A stretch of DNA of 60,424 bases, from the NCBI GenBank assembly GCA_002710135.1, contig PAOY01000032.1, positions 1-60,424 of the forward strand. The letters run 5' to 3'. A program made the translations under genes and the position numbers. Positions 38,485-46,417 of this stretch are shown piece by piece (position 1 is the first letter of the stretch; the number at the start of each line of letters is the position of its first letter). This stretch comes from Dehalococcoidia bacterium (GTDB lineage: Bacteria; Chloroflexota; Dehalococcoidia; Lucifugimonadales; Lucifugimonadaceae). The notes under the pieces were generated by a model. It did no database searches and had not been told where the DNA came from. It saw only the letters and a program-made list of their open reading frames with translations.

Positions 38485-39812
38485 AAAATGGATGTACTTA
38501 AAAGATCTCCATAACTTTCTCTTCTTCTAATTAAAAAATGAGATCCGTTTTTTATCATTACAACTGCTGGTCTTACTTGCATATTGTAATTACTAGCCAT
38601 TGCTAAATTATAAGCTCCAGAAGCTGGTAATGCCAATAAATCATCAATTTCAGGATTCGGGATTTCTACATCTCTTGCAAGGTAGTCCCCTGATTCACAA
38701 AATTTACCAGATATTGTAGATTTCATTGTATTTTCTTTTTCTAAAGCTTTAGTAATAGAAAACACAGAATAATCAGAGCCATAAAGTGCTGGCCTTATAT
38801 TATCTCCCATGCCACCATCTACTGACACATAATTTCTCACATTGGGAATAGTCTTAATTGATCCAATTCTGTATATACTAACTCCAGACCTCCCAACTAA
38901 TGCTCTTCCTGGCTCAAGAATTACTTTCGGAAGACTAAAATTATGAGTTTTACATGATTTCTTAATAGAATCACCAATGACTTTTGCATAATGTGAAATT
39001 GGCAGAGGCTGCTTATCTACTTCATAACCAATTGCAAAACCACCCCCTGGACTAAATTCTTTTATATCTAGTCCATACTTATCTCTCATATTTGCTGCAA
39101 AATCATAAACATAATCTATAGCTTCAGAATAAGGTTCAAGCTCAAAAATTGGAGATCCTAGATGGAAATGAAGCCCCAAGAGATTAAGTGATTTAATTTT
39201 CATTAGTTGCTCAATAGCTTTTTCTGCATGACCTGTTTCAATTGAAAATCCAAACTTAGAATCTAGAACCCCTGTTGTAGTTAACAAGTGAGTATGAGGA
39301 TCTATAGATGGAGACACTCTCAACATTACATCCTGAGTTTTATTTATTTCTTCAGTAATAGTTCTCAGGTTTTCTATTTCATTAAATGAATCAATCGTTA
39401 TGTGGCCAATTCCATAGTCAATTGCATCTCTAAGCTCTTCTGGAGATTTATTGTTTCCATGAAAATTTATTCTACTAGGAGGGAATTTTACATGCTTAGC
39501 TATTGCAAGTTCGCCACCAGTAACAACATCTATATTCATTCCATTTTCGTCTAATAGCTTTAGGAGATAAGGATTTGAAAAAGCTTTTGTAGAATAAGAA
39601 ATTACGCTATTTTCAATCTCAGAATTAAATGAATCTTGAAAATCCTTAATCGTAGTCAAAATAGTATTCTCATCATATACATATAATGGAGTTCCGTAAG
39701 TATCTGCTAATTCCTCTAAATCAACACCCCCAATTGAAATGTTATTTTTATCATTAACAAAAGTGTTGTTAGGAAATATATCACTTCCTGAAAATTGAAT
39801 CTTTTCTGTCAT
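38481..39812 (-). CDS. lysA: Diaminopimelate decarboxylase
   Basis: This 443-residue fold-type III PLP enzyme makes lysine from meso-DAP. SYSTKAFSNPYLLKLL holds the PLP lysine. Further motifs are FHGNNKSPEELRDAI, GLHFHLGSPI, PGGGFAIGYE, VILEPGRALVGRSG, KFCESGDYLA and ASGAYNLAMASNYNM. It begins a minus-strand run (lysA-holB-cmk-plsC-dgt) and is divergent from selD across only 67 bp. Confidence 0.95.
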   Translation of the reverse strand: MTEKIQFSGSDIFPNNTFVNDKNNISIGGVDLEELADTYGTPLYVYDENTILTTIKDFQDSFNSEIENSVISYSTKAFSNPYLLKLLDENGMNIDVVTGGELAIAKHVKFPPSRINFHGNNKSPEELRDAIDYGIGHITIDSFNEIENLRTITEEINKTQDVMLRVSPSIDPHTHLLTTTGVLDSKFGFSIETGHAEKAIEQLMKIKSLNLLGLHFHLGSPIFELEPYSEAIDYVYDFAANMRDKYGLDIKEFSPGGGFAIGYEVDKQPLPISHYAKVIGDSIKKSCKTHNFSLPKVILEPGRALVGRSGVSIYRIGSIKTIPNVRNYVSVDGGMGDNIRPALYGSDYSVFSITKALEKENTMKSTISGKFCESGDYLARDVEIPNPEIDDLLALPASGAYNLAMASNYNMQVRPAVVMIKNGSHFLIRRRESYGDLLSTSIL

Positions 39813-39879
39813 AATCTACCCTATTTTTTGTTCACTGAATAATATAAATTCTATAACTTTTAATTAAAAAAAACATTAA

Positions 39880-40923
39880 ATGGATAAAGAAATAAGACTT
39901 ACAAACTTTTCTAGTTGCGGTGGTTGAGCTGGAAAAGCTTCCATAGAAGTACTGGACAGGGTTCTGGGCCAGATAAACAAATCAATTTCGTCAGAAAAAA
40001 TTTTAGTTGATCAAAAAACTAAAGATGATGCAGCTGTTTACAAAATATCTGATGATAAAGCCATTATTTTTACTACTGATTTTTTTGCACCTGTAGTAGA
40101 TGATCCATTTTTATTTGGTCAAATTTCTGCCACAAATGCAATCTCTGATGTTTATGCCATGGGAGGAGATCCTACTCTAGCGCTAAATATATGCTGCTTT
40201 TCGGATAATATTCCTGAAAAATTTATTGAAGAAATAATTAATGGAGGTATATCCAAAGCTAATGAAGCAAATGTAATAATTGCAGGAGGCCATACAATAA
40301 ATGACAAAGAGCCAAAATATGGATTAGCAGTTATTGGAGAAATAAATCCTGAAAAATTAATGAAACTTGATAATGCAAAGCTAAATCAAGATATCATTCT
40401 TACAAAACCTCTTGGGAATGGAATTTTGATAACAGGATCTAAAAATTCAAATATAAATTTAGATGATTATCCTGAAGGAATCTCATATATGCTTGAATTA
40501 AATAAATCAGCTTCCGAAACTGCAAAAGAATTTAACATTAAAGCTTGTACAGATGTAACAGGTTACGGACTTATTGGTCACTTAAAAAACATTCTTAATG
40601 CTAGTAACATTTCTGCTGAACTAAATTTTTCAAATATTCCAATAATTGATGGAATACTTGAAATTTCAAAACCTGAAAATTGGTCATCTGGTGCTATGAA
40701 CAATGAAAAATACTTTAATAAAAATATTATTTGGAATAACTCTATATCTTTATCAGAAAAGATGATTTTATTCGATCCTCAAACTTCAGGGGGCTTATTA
40801 TTTACTGTTGACAGAGATAAATCTGAGGCATTTCAAAAAAAATTATCGGAAAATGAAAATTTAGTTATTAGTAAAATTGGGCAAACAATTAAGAGAATGA
40901 ATCAGGAAATAAAATTTGTTTAA
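39880..40923 (+). CDS. selD: Selenide, water dikinase with in-frame UGA (selenocysteine) at the catalytic position
   Basis: SelD makes selenophosphate from selenide and ATP, the selenium donor for Sec-tRNA and selenouridine. From ATG 39880 the frame reads MDKEIRLTNFSSCGG, then TGA (39925-39927), then AGKASIEVLDRV, and stays open to TAA at 40921. This gives 347 residues, the normal SelD length. The UGA falls at residue 16 with lysine at 19, the same spacing as the catalytic Cys17 and Lys20 of E. coli SelD. Downstream hallmarks are DDAAVY, TTDFFAPVVDDPF, ATNAISDVYAMGGDP, TKPLGNGILITG and CTDVTGYGLIGHL. A SECIS-like hairpin follows the UGA. Many genes here end in TGA, so UGA is not reassigned. 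No clear ribosome-binding site precedes the ATG. The 3' end overlaps mazG by 35 bp. Confidence 0.95.
39952..39972 (+). promoter_or_regulatory. Bacterial SECIS-like hairpin in selD mRNA
   Basis: The RNA can fold as CUGG (39952-39955) with CCAG (39969-39972). A small internal loop (A against GG) follows, then CAG (39957-39959) with CUG (39964-39966), closing a GGUU tetraloop at 39960-39963. The stem starts 24 nt and the loop guanines lie about 32 nt after the UGA. Bacterial SECIS elements bound by SelB need an apical loop with G in its first positions at roughly 16-37 nt from the UGA, so both shape and distance fit. The pairing was found by eye without energy calculation. Confidence 0.75.
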
Positions 40924-41587
40924 TCTTACTTTTATCTAATTTATCTAAGCTTGAGTTATCCTTTTTTTCGAGTTTTCTTATTTCTTTTTTTATTTCTTCC
41001 AGTTTATTTCTAAATTCTATCTCTGGACTTTCACCTCTTTGAATCATCAAAAAATAAATAAAAAACAGAGAATTTTTAGGATCTTTTGATAAATTATCTA
41101 AAATTTCTTTTTCATCAAATTTTATATCTAATTCAATTAAAGTTTTTATCATACGTTCCGCTGTGATACCCGAAGGTCCATTAAAGTTTAAATCATTAGA
41201 AGTATCTGACGATTTCTTTTTTAGACTTTTCCAATTTTGTTCAACTTCGTCTGCTGAACTAAATTTTTTATCGTATGTTTCATCAAAAACATGAGGATGC
41301 CTTTCAATAAGCTTATTAATAGCATGCTCTATAACTGTTTCTTTGTTGTATCGACTTAAGGAATCACCAATTTGAAAGTAAAAAATCATATGAGTTAATA
41401 AGTCTGATAATTCGTCAATTATTTTATTATTATCTTTCTTTTCTACAGCATCTAATAATTCGTAAGATTCTTCAATTGTCAGTTGGGACAATTTTTCTAA
41501 TTTAAGGTCTCTATCCCAAGGGCACCCTTTATCAGATCTAAGTTCTTCAATGATTTTTTCTAATTTATTTATGTCGTTTTTTTTCAT
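40889..41587 (-). CDS. mazG: MazG-family nucleoside triphosphate pyrophosphohydrolase
   Basis: The 232-residue protein has the MazG signature at its N-terminus: LRSDKGCPWDRDLKLEKLSQ, then TIEESYELLDAVEKKD, then IIDELSDLLTHMIFYFQI, which supply the metal-binding ExxE and ExxD residues. ERHPHVFDE is also conserved. It hydrolyses NTPs or dNTPs to monophosphates and pyrophosphate, clearing aberrant nucleotides. The second MazG domain is weakly preserved compared with the 263-residue E. coli protein. Its last 35 bp are antisense to the end of selD. Confidence 0.9.
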   Translation of the reverse strand: MKKNDINKLEKIIEELRSDKGCPWDRDLKLEKLSQLTIEESYELLDAVEKKDNNKIIDELSDLLTHMIFYFQIGDSLSRYNKETVIEHAINKLIERHPHVFDETYDKKFSSADEVEQNWKSLKKKSSDTSNDLNFNGPSGITAERMIKTLIELDIKFDEKEILDNLSKDPKNSLFFIYFLMIQRGESPEIEFRNKLEEIKKEIRKLEKKDNSSLDKLDKSKIKQILFPDSFS

Positions 41588-41610
41588 AATTTAAAAAGTT
41601 ATAATATTGT

Positions 41611-42306
41611 ATGACTAAAAAAATCTTCCCCTTATTGAAAGTTCTTACTTATATTCTCTGGGTTCCTTTTATAATAACTATTAGTTTCGAAATGATAACA
41701 TTTTCTGATTGGATTTATGAATTTAATTGGGAAAGGAATAATATTTCATATAAGACCAACTTAAATAAAGACCAGCTAAATTCAGCTTCAGACCAAATAA
41801 AAGATTACTTTAAGAATGATCAAGAAAAAATAAAAATCTCAGTTGTGCAATCAGGTAGAACTATACTTAATTTATTCAATCAAAGGGAAATAGACCATAT
41901 GATTGATGTAAAAAATCTAGTGAAAACAACTCTATTATTTGAAAAAATATCATTATTTTTTATATTTTTTTTCTTTGTAATAATTTCTTATAAGAATGGT
42001 TTTAAAAAATTATTTAGATTTCTATACAAGACTGTTTATAAATCTCTATTAATTTGGAGCGGTATTTTTCTTATAATTTTATCCGGAATAATAATAAATT
42101 TTAATGCATCTTTCATTTTGTTCCATAAAATTTTATTTAGGAACGATTTATGGATCCTTGATCCAAGAACCGATTATTTATTAATGATGTTTCCTGAAAG
42201 ATTTTTTTTAGAGGTATGCTTGGCCATTTTATTCATTTTTGTGATTATAAATTTTCTGATTTTCATCACTTCTTATTTATTAGATAGAAAATTAAATCCA
42301 AGATGA
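41611..42306 (+). CDS. TIGR01906-type integral membrane protein (DUF1461)
   Basis: The 231-residue protein has an N-terminal membrane span, an extracytoplasmic loop of about 80 residues, and three further spans (near residues 110-127, 145-170 and 205-226). The segment LFNQREIDHMIDVKNLV just before the second span is the hallmark of this family. Function is unknown, though it is widespread in Firmicutes and Chloroflexota. It starts 24 bp from divergent mazG and its end overlaps the HAD gene by 15 bp. Confidence 0.78.
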   Translation: MTKKIFPLLKVLTYILWVPFIITISFEMITFSDWIYEFNWERNNISYKTNLNKDQLNSASDQIKDYFKNDQEKIKISVVQSGRTILNLFNQREIDHMIDVKNLVKTTLLFEKISLFFIFFFFVIISYKNGFKKLFRFLYKTVYKSLLIWSGIFLIILSGIIINFNASFILFHKILFRNDLWILDPRTDYLLMMFPERFFLEVCLAILFIFVIINFLIFITSYLLDRKLNPR

Positions 42307-43032
42307 AACAATGTCAATTGAAAAGGAAATATTGTCTATGACAGCTTTATGCTTTTGATTTATTGGTTTTTTTGAATTATTTTTAGATATCAATACAGCA
42401 TCCATCCCTACATTTATAGCACCTAAAATATCTGCAACTGGATTATCTCCAAAATGGATAACATTTTCAGGAATTGTATTTAATCCTTTTAATGTCTCTA
42501 AAAAAATCAATGAGTGAGGTTTTGCAGTTCCTAACTCATTAGATAAAGATAAAGTGTCATAAAGCAATTGGTTTTCAGATAAAAATCTACGATAAACTTT
42601 AGGAGAATTAAATCCTGTATTTGAAATTATTCCTATTTTTAGTTTTTTAGTCCTGCAGAATTCTAACAATTCATATGTACCGTCAAAAATATGAGGAGGA
42701 TTTTCTAAAAATGCTCTATCCAATTCATCGCCTAACGAAATTATTTCCTTTGGCTCTAGTTTATTTATAAGATTTGTATCAATTTTATTAATAAAAATTT
42801 CTAACCAATTTTTAAAAAGTCTATCTGAATGAAATCTTGAAAATACATTTATTTGATAAGTAACAAAATCAAGAGCTAATAATACATCAGAATAATCAAT
42901 GCTATCAGAAAATTTCAATAAATACTCATATGCATAATGCGCCTTGATTTCTCTTCGAGTTTTAGAAAAAGAAGAAAAATCTTTTTCTCCTATAATGGTT
43001 TCCCATAGGTCTAATGTTACTGATTTATTCAT
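42292..43032 (-). CDS. HAD-superfamily hydrolase
   Basis: The 246-residue protein shows HAD motif I at the N-terminus (VTLDLWETIIG, nucleophile Asp8), motif II in IGIISNTGF, the motif III lysine in LGTAKPHSLIF and motif IV in IHFGDNPVADILGAINVGMDAV. The cap of about 80 helical residues between motifs I and II is the C1 type. The substrate is unknown; small phosphorylated metabolites are typical. It is divergent from recF. Confidence 0.88.
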   Translation of the reverse strand: MNKSVTLDLWETIIGEKDFSSFSKTRREIKAHYAYEYLLKFSDSIDYSDVLLALDFVTYQINVFSRFHSDRLFKNWLEIFINKIDTNLINKLEPKEIISLGDELDRAFLENPPHIFDGTYELLEFCRTKKLKIGIISNTGFNSPKVYRRFLSENQLLYDTLSLSNELGTAKPHSLIFLETLKGLNTIPENVIHFGDNPVADILGAINVGMDAVLISKNNSKKPINQKHKAVIDNISFSIDIVSSWI

Positions 43033-43135
43033 AAAATTTAATAAATTTTTAATTCCTTACAAAAACAAAGCTAAAAAACCAAATACTTATAGCAGAAAAA
43101 AACTATCATATTAAAAAAGTATATAAGGCATAAAG

Positions 43136-44290
43136 ATCAAAATAAAAACATTATCTCTTTCTAATTATAGAAATCATAAAAATTCTTCGATAGATCTTCA
43201 GGATGGATTTAATATTTTTTCTGGACTAAACGGACAGGGAAAAAGCAATTTATTTGAGGGTATATATCTTTTATCTATAGCAAAATCTTCTAGGGTTTCA
43301 AACGATAAATTTCTAATTAATAATTCTCTTTTGGATACAGGAGGGCATACTCAAGTATTAGGTATAGCTGAGGAAAAAAATAGAAATATTAAAGCCCAAA
43401 TAGACTATGATATTTCAAAAAATTCAGATTTAGTTAAAACATTTAGAATCAATGGGGTTTTAGTTTCTAATCAAGAATTTGTTGGAAATATTAATTCTGT
43501 ATTTTTTGATACTGATGATATTTCAATAATATCTGGCCCCCCACTTATTAGAAGGAAATATCTAAATATACTTCTAAGTCAGATCAATAACGATCATGTA
43601 AAAAATTTGCAAAGATATCAAAAGGTTTTATATCAAAGAAACAGTTTGCTCAAAAATATTAAGGATGGAAAAAGTAACGAAAAAGAAATTGAGTTTTGGG
43701 ATAATAGATTGTCTGAAGAAGCTGCAAATATTTTCTTTGAAAGAAACAAAATCATAAAAACTATTAAGAATAGTAGTAATGATTTTGCTAAAAATTTTAA
43801 TGAAAAAATTGATCTTAATATTAGATATCTACCAAAGATAGGAAAAAATATAGAAAATAAATTTCTTGAAGAAGAACCAAGTATAGATGAAATAAAACTA
43901 ATATTTTACGAATCTCTCAAAAAAACTCATTCAAGAGATATTGATCAAAGAATAACTACAATTGGTCCGCATAGAGATGATTTTGAAATAATTTTTAATA
44001 ACGCTCCAGCTTCTATAACTGCTTCTAGAGGTCAATCTAGAATAATTTCTTTGTCATTAAAATTATCAGAGGCAAAAGAAATAAGAAATATTACAAATAG
44101 AAAACCTATATTAATTTTGGATGATATTTTTTCAGAATTAGACGAAAAAATGAGAGAAAAAGTTGTAACTGAGATTTTAGATTTTGATCAAATTTTATTA
44201 TCTACTGCAGATATTTCCCTAATAGATAAAAAAAATATTAAAGACGGTAAATATTTCAAAATAAATGATGGAAAAATAGAACCTAATTGA
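43136..44290 (+). CDS. recF: DNA replication/repair protein RecF with non-canonical AUC start
   Basis: RecF loads RecA at gaps and belongs to the SMC-like ABC ATPases. The frame encodes IKTLSLSNYRNHKNSSIDLQ, then NIFSGLNGQGKSNLFEGIYLL (Walker A, residues 30-37 from the chosen start). Near the C-terminus are ITASRGQSRIISLSLKL (signature) and KPILILDDIFSELDEKM (Walker B). No ATG, GTG or TTG exists upstream of Walker A in this frame, which opens after TAA at 43124. AUC at 43136 gives the usual RecF N-terminus and lies 7 nt after TAAGG, a fair ribosome-binding site. AUA at 43130 or 43142 is an alternative. The first canonical start, TTG 43331, would delete the ATP site. Length is 384 residues. 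Confidence 0.88.
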   Translation: MKIKTLSLSNYRNHKNSSIDLQDGFNIFSGLNGQGKSNLFEGIYLLSIAKSSRVSNDKFLINNSLLDTGGHTQVLGIAEEKNRNIKAQIDYDISKNSDLVKTFRINGVLVSNQEFVGNINSVFFDTDDISIISGPPLIRRKYLNILLSQINNDHVKNLQRYQKVLYQRNSLLKNIKDGKSNEKEIEFWDNRLSEEAANIFFERNKIIKTIKNSSNDFAKNFNEKIDLNIRYLPKIGKNIENKFLEEEPSIDEIKLIFYESLKKTHSRDIDQRITTIGPHRDDFEIIFNNAPASITASRGQSRIISLSLKLSEAKEIRNITNRKPILILDDIFSELDEKMREKVVTEILDFDQILLSTADISLIDKKNIKDGKYFKINDGKIEPN

Positions 44291-44294
44291 ATCC

Positions 44295-45521
44295 TTATTC
44301 CTTATCTAGTTCAAAAGTTGAATGAAGAGCATTTACTGCTACATTAACATCCTTTTCGTTAATAAGGCATGTAATTCTAATCTCAGATGTCGTAATCATT
44401 TCAATATTTATTTCTTTTTTACCAAGTGCATTAAACATTTCAGTTGCATATCCAGGAGCATTTTGCATCCCAGTTCCTACAAGGCTTATCTTTGCAAAAC
44501 CTTTTCCTTTTATAATTTCTTCAAAATCTAAGTTTTTTTGATCCATTAGTATTTCATAAGCTCTCTGTAAATCATCATCTGAAACTGAAAATGAAAAGTC
44601 TATATAGCCATCCATAGGTATATTTTGAACAATAACATCAATACTAATAGATCTATCAGATAAAGGTTTCAGTATTGATGCCGCTGTTCCAGGTACATTC
44701 TTAATCTTTTTTACTGTTATTTTTGAAACATTTTTATCGATAGCTATACCTGTAACTGTTTTATTATTTTCCATGTTTTCTCCTTTTACTATAAGCGTAC
44801 CTTTGGTTTCTGAAAATGTTCCTGCAACATATACCGGGACATTATAAACCGAAGCTAATTCAATTGATCTTGGATGCATTTTTGCACCCAAAACAGCCAT
44901 TTCAAGCATATCTTCATAGTTAATATAATCAATTTTTCTTGCAGTTGAGACAACTCTTGGATCTGTTGTATAAATTCCCTCTACATCAGTAAAAATTTCA
45001 CAAACATCAGCCCTTAATGCAGCTGCTAGAGCCACTGCAGTGGTATCAGAGCCTCCTCTGCCTAGAGTAGTAATATCACCTTCAGTATTTATGCCTTGAA
45101 ATCCCGCGATAATTAGAATTTTATTTTTATTTATTTCATTCATCATTCTTTCTGTATTAATATCAGATATTCTAGCCGATCCATGAATTTGGTCTGTAAA
45201 AATTCCTGCCTGAGGGCCAGAAAGACTTATTACATCTTGTCCCAAAGACTTAATAGACATTGCAAGTAATGTTGCAGATACAAGTTCTCCAGTAGAAAGC
45301 AATGTATCTTTCTCTCTTAAGTCAGGCTCTGTTTCATTAAATATTACTTTTTCAGACATCTCAACTAATTGATCGGTAGTCTTTCCCATTGCAGATACTA
45401 CAACTACAGGAGAAAAACCTTCTGATTTTTTTTCAACGACCTTTTTAGCAATAAGCTTAAGCTTGTCTACATCACCTATCGAAGTTCCACCATATTTCTG
45501 TACAACAATTTTATTTCTCAA
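44295..45521 (-). CDS. lysC: Aspartate kinase
   Basis: The 408-residue kinase phosphorylates aspartate, the entry to lysine, threonine and methionine synthesis. IVVQKYGGTSIGDVDKL is the N-terminal signature, and TLGRGGSDTTAVALAAAL and DVEGIYTTDPRVV mark the active site. Two C-terminal ACT domains follow (from about residue 270), the usual site of lysine/threonine inhibition. The TTG at 45521 is taken as the start because AAAAGGAG lies 9 nt before it and the KYGGTS motif follows at once. It overlaps thrB by 11 bp. Confidence 0.94.
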   Translation of the reverse strand: MRNKIVVQKYGGTSIGDVDKLKLIAKKVVEKKSEGFSPVVVVSAMGKTTDQLVEMSEKVIFNETEPDLREKDTLLSTGELVSATLLAMSIKSLGQDVISLSGPQAGIFTDQIHGSARISDINTERMMNEINKNKILIIAGFQGINTEGDITTLGRGGSDTTAVALAAALRADVCEIFTDVEGIYTTDPRVVSTARKIDYINYEDMLEMAVLGAKMHPRSIELASVYNVPVYVAGTFSETKGTLIVKGENMENNKTVTGIAIDKNVSKITVKKIKNVPGTAASILKPLSDRSISIDVIVQNIPMDGYIDFSFSVSDDDLQRAYEILMDQKNLDFEEIIKGKGFAKISLVGTGMQNAPGYATEMFNALGKKEINIEMITTSEIRITCLINEKDVNVAVNALHSTFELDKE

Positions 45522-46413
45522 GAAGATAAGCTCCTTTTGTAGAAATTGAAGAAATAATACCAATGCCAGGTATATCAAGCTTGTTGGCAGCGTCTAGCAT
45601 TTCATAATTTATTGTTAGTTCTTTTCCTAGCGTTATTGCAGAAATAGTAGGACCTGAACCTGAAAGATAAGAAGATATAGCACCTGCATTCATAGCTGCA
45701 TTGCTTATAGTTGAATATCCCCTAATTTCAGGTGTTCGATACTGTTCATGAAGCTTATCCTGAAAAGCATATTTTAGAAGATCAAAATCATTTGTATTAA
45801 GTGAATTTACCAAAAGAGCAGATCTCGTAATATTGTACACTGCATCCTCTCTTGTAATTGTATTTGGCAGTGCGGCCCTTGATTCACTGGTGAGTATTTT
45901 TTGGTCTGAAACAAAAGAAACTATTTTAATATTATTATCAAATTTAATATTACTTATAAACCATTTTTCTAAATCCTTGAAACCTAATGTAATACCTCCA
46001 TACAAAGCAGGACCAACATTATCTGGATGACCTTCAATATCAGAAGCAATTTGGAAAATATCATCATGATTTAAATCTACATTATGAACACTATAAGCTA
46101 ATAAAATCCCAGCTATAATCGCTGAAGAGCTACTGCCTAATCCTCCTGAAGTTGGAATTGAATTATTACACCTAAGTGAAACTTCTATTTCTTTTTCACC
46201 TAAAATGCTTGTTGTGTGTAGAAAAGATTTATAGATTAGATTATCTTTTGTTATGTTTAGGGTGTCAGCTCCATATCCTATGTTTTCTATATTGAACTTT
46301 GATCTTCGAAAACTAATCTCATTCCAAACATTTAGACATGCACCAATTACATCAAATCCTGACCCTAAATTTGCCGATGAAGCAGGAACCATAATTGTAT
46401 TGAAATTATTCAT
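45511..46413 (-). CDS. thrB: Homoserine kinase
   Basis: This 300-residue GHMP kinase phosphorylates homoserine on the way to threonine. It begins with the family segment VPASSANLGSGFDVIGACLN and has the ATP-binding IPTSGGLGSSSSAIIAGILLAYS plus a C-terminal GAISSYLSGSGPTISA motif. It lies between proA and lysC, overlapping lysC by 11 bp, so threonine and proline genes share one transcript (proB-proA-thrB-lysC). Confidence 0.95.
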   Translation of the reverse strand: MNNFNTIMVPASSANLGSGFDVIGACLNVWNEISFRRSKFNIENIGYGADTLNITKDNLIYKSFLHTTSILGEKEIEVSLRCNNSIPTSGGLGSSSSAIIAGILLAYSVHNVDLNHDDIFQIASDIEGHPDNVGPALYGGITLGFKDLEKWFISNIKFDNNIKIVSFVSDQKILTSESRAALPNTITREDAVYNITRSALLVNSLNTNDFDLLKYAFQDKLHEQYRTPEIRGYSTISNAAMNAGAISSYLSGSGPTISAITLGKELTINYEMLDAANKLDIPGIGIISSISTKGAYLLEK

Positions 46414-46417
46414 AATC

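Noticed and set aside
39925-39927. Genome-wide UGA reassignment to tryptophan or glycine
   Set aside because: Several genes here end in TGA at their expected C-termini (for example argH and the 77-aa gene), so UGA works as a stop.
40159-40923. selD starting at ATG 40159 as a 254-aa protein
   Set aside because: The 93 upstream codons encode conserved SelD sequence in the same frame with only the catalytic UGA interrupting, so the short version is an artefact of treating UGA as stop.
43331-44290. recF starting at TTG 43331
   Set aside because: It would remove the Walker A motif that is plainly encoded upstream in the same frame.
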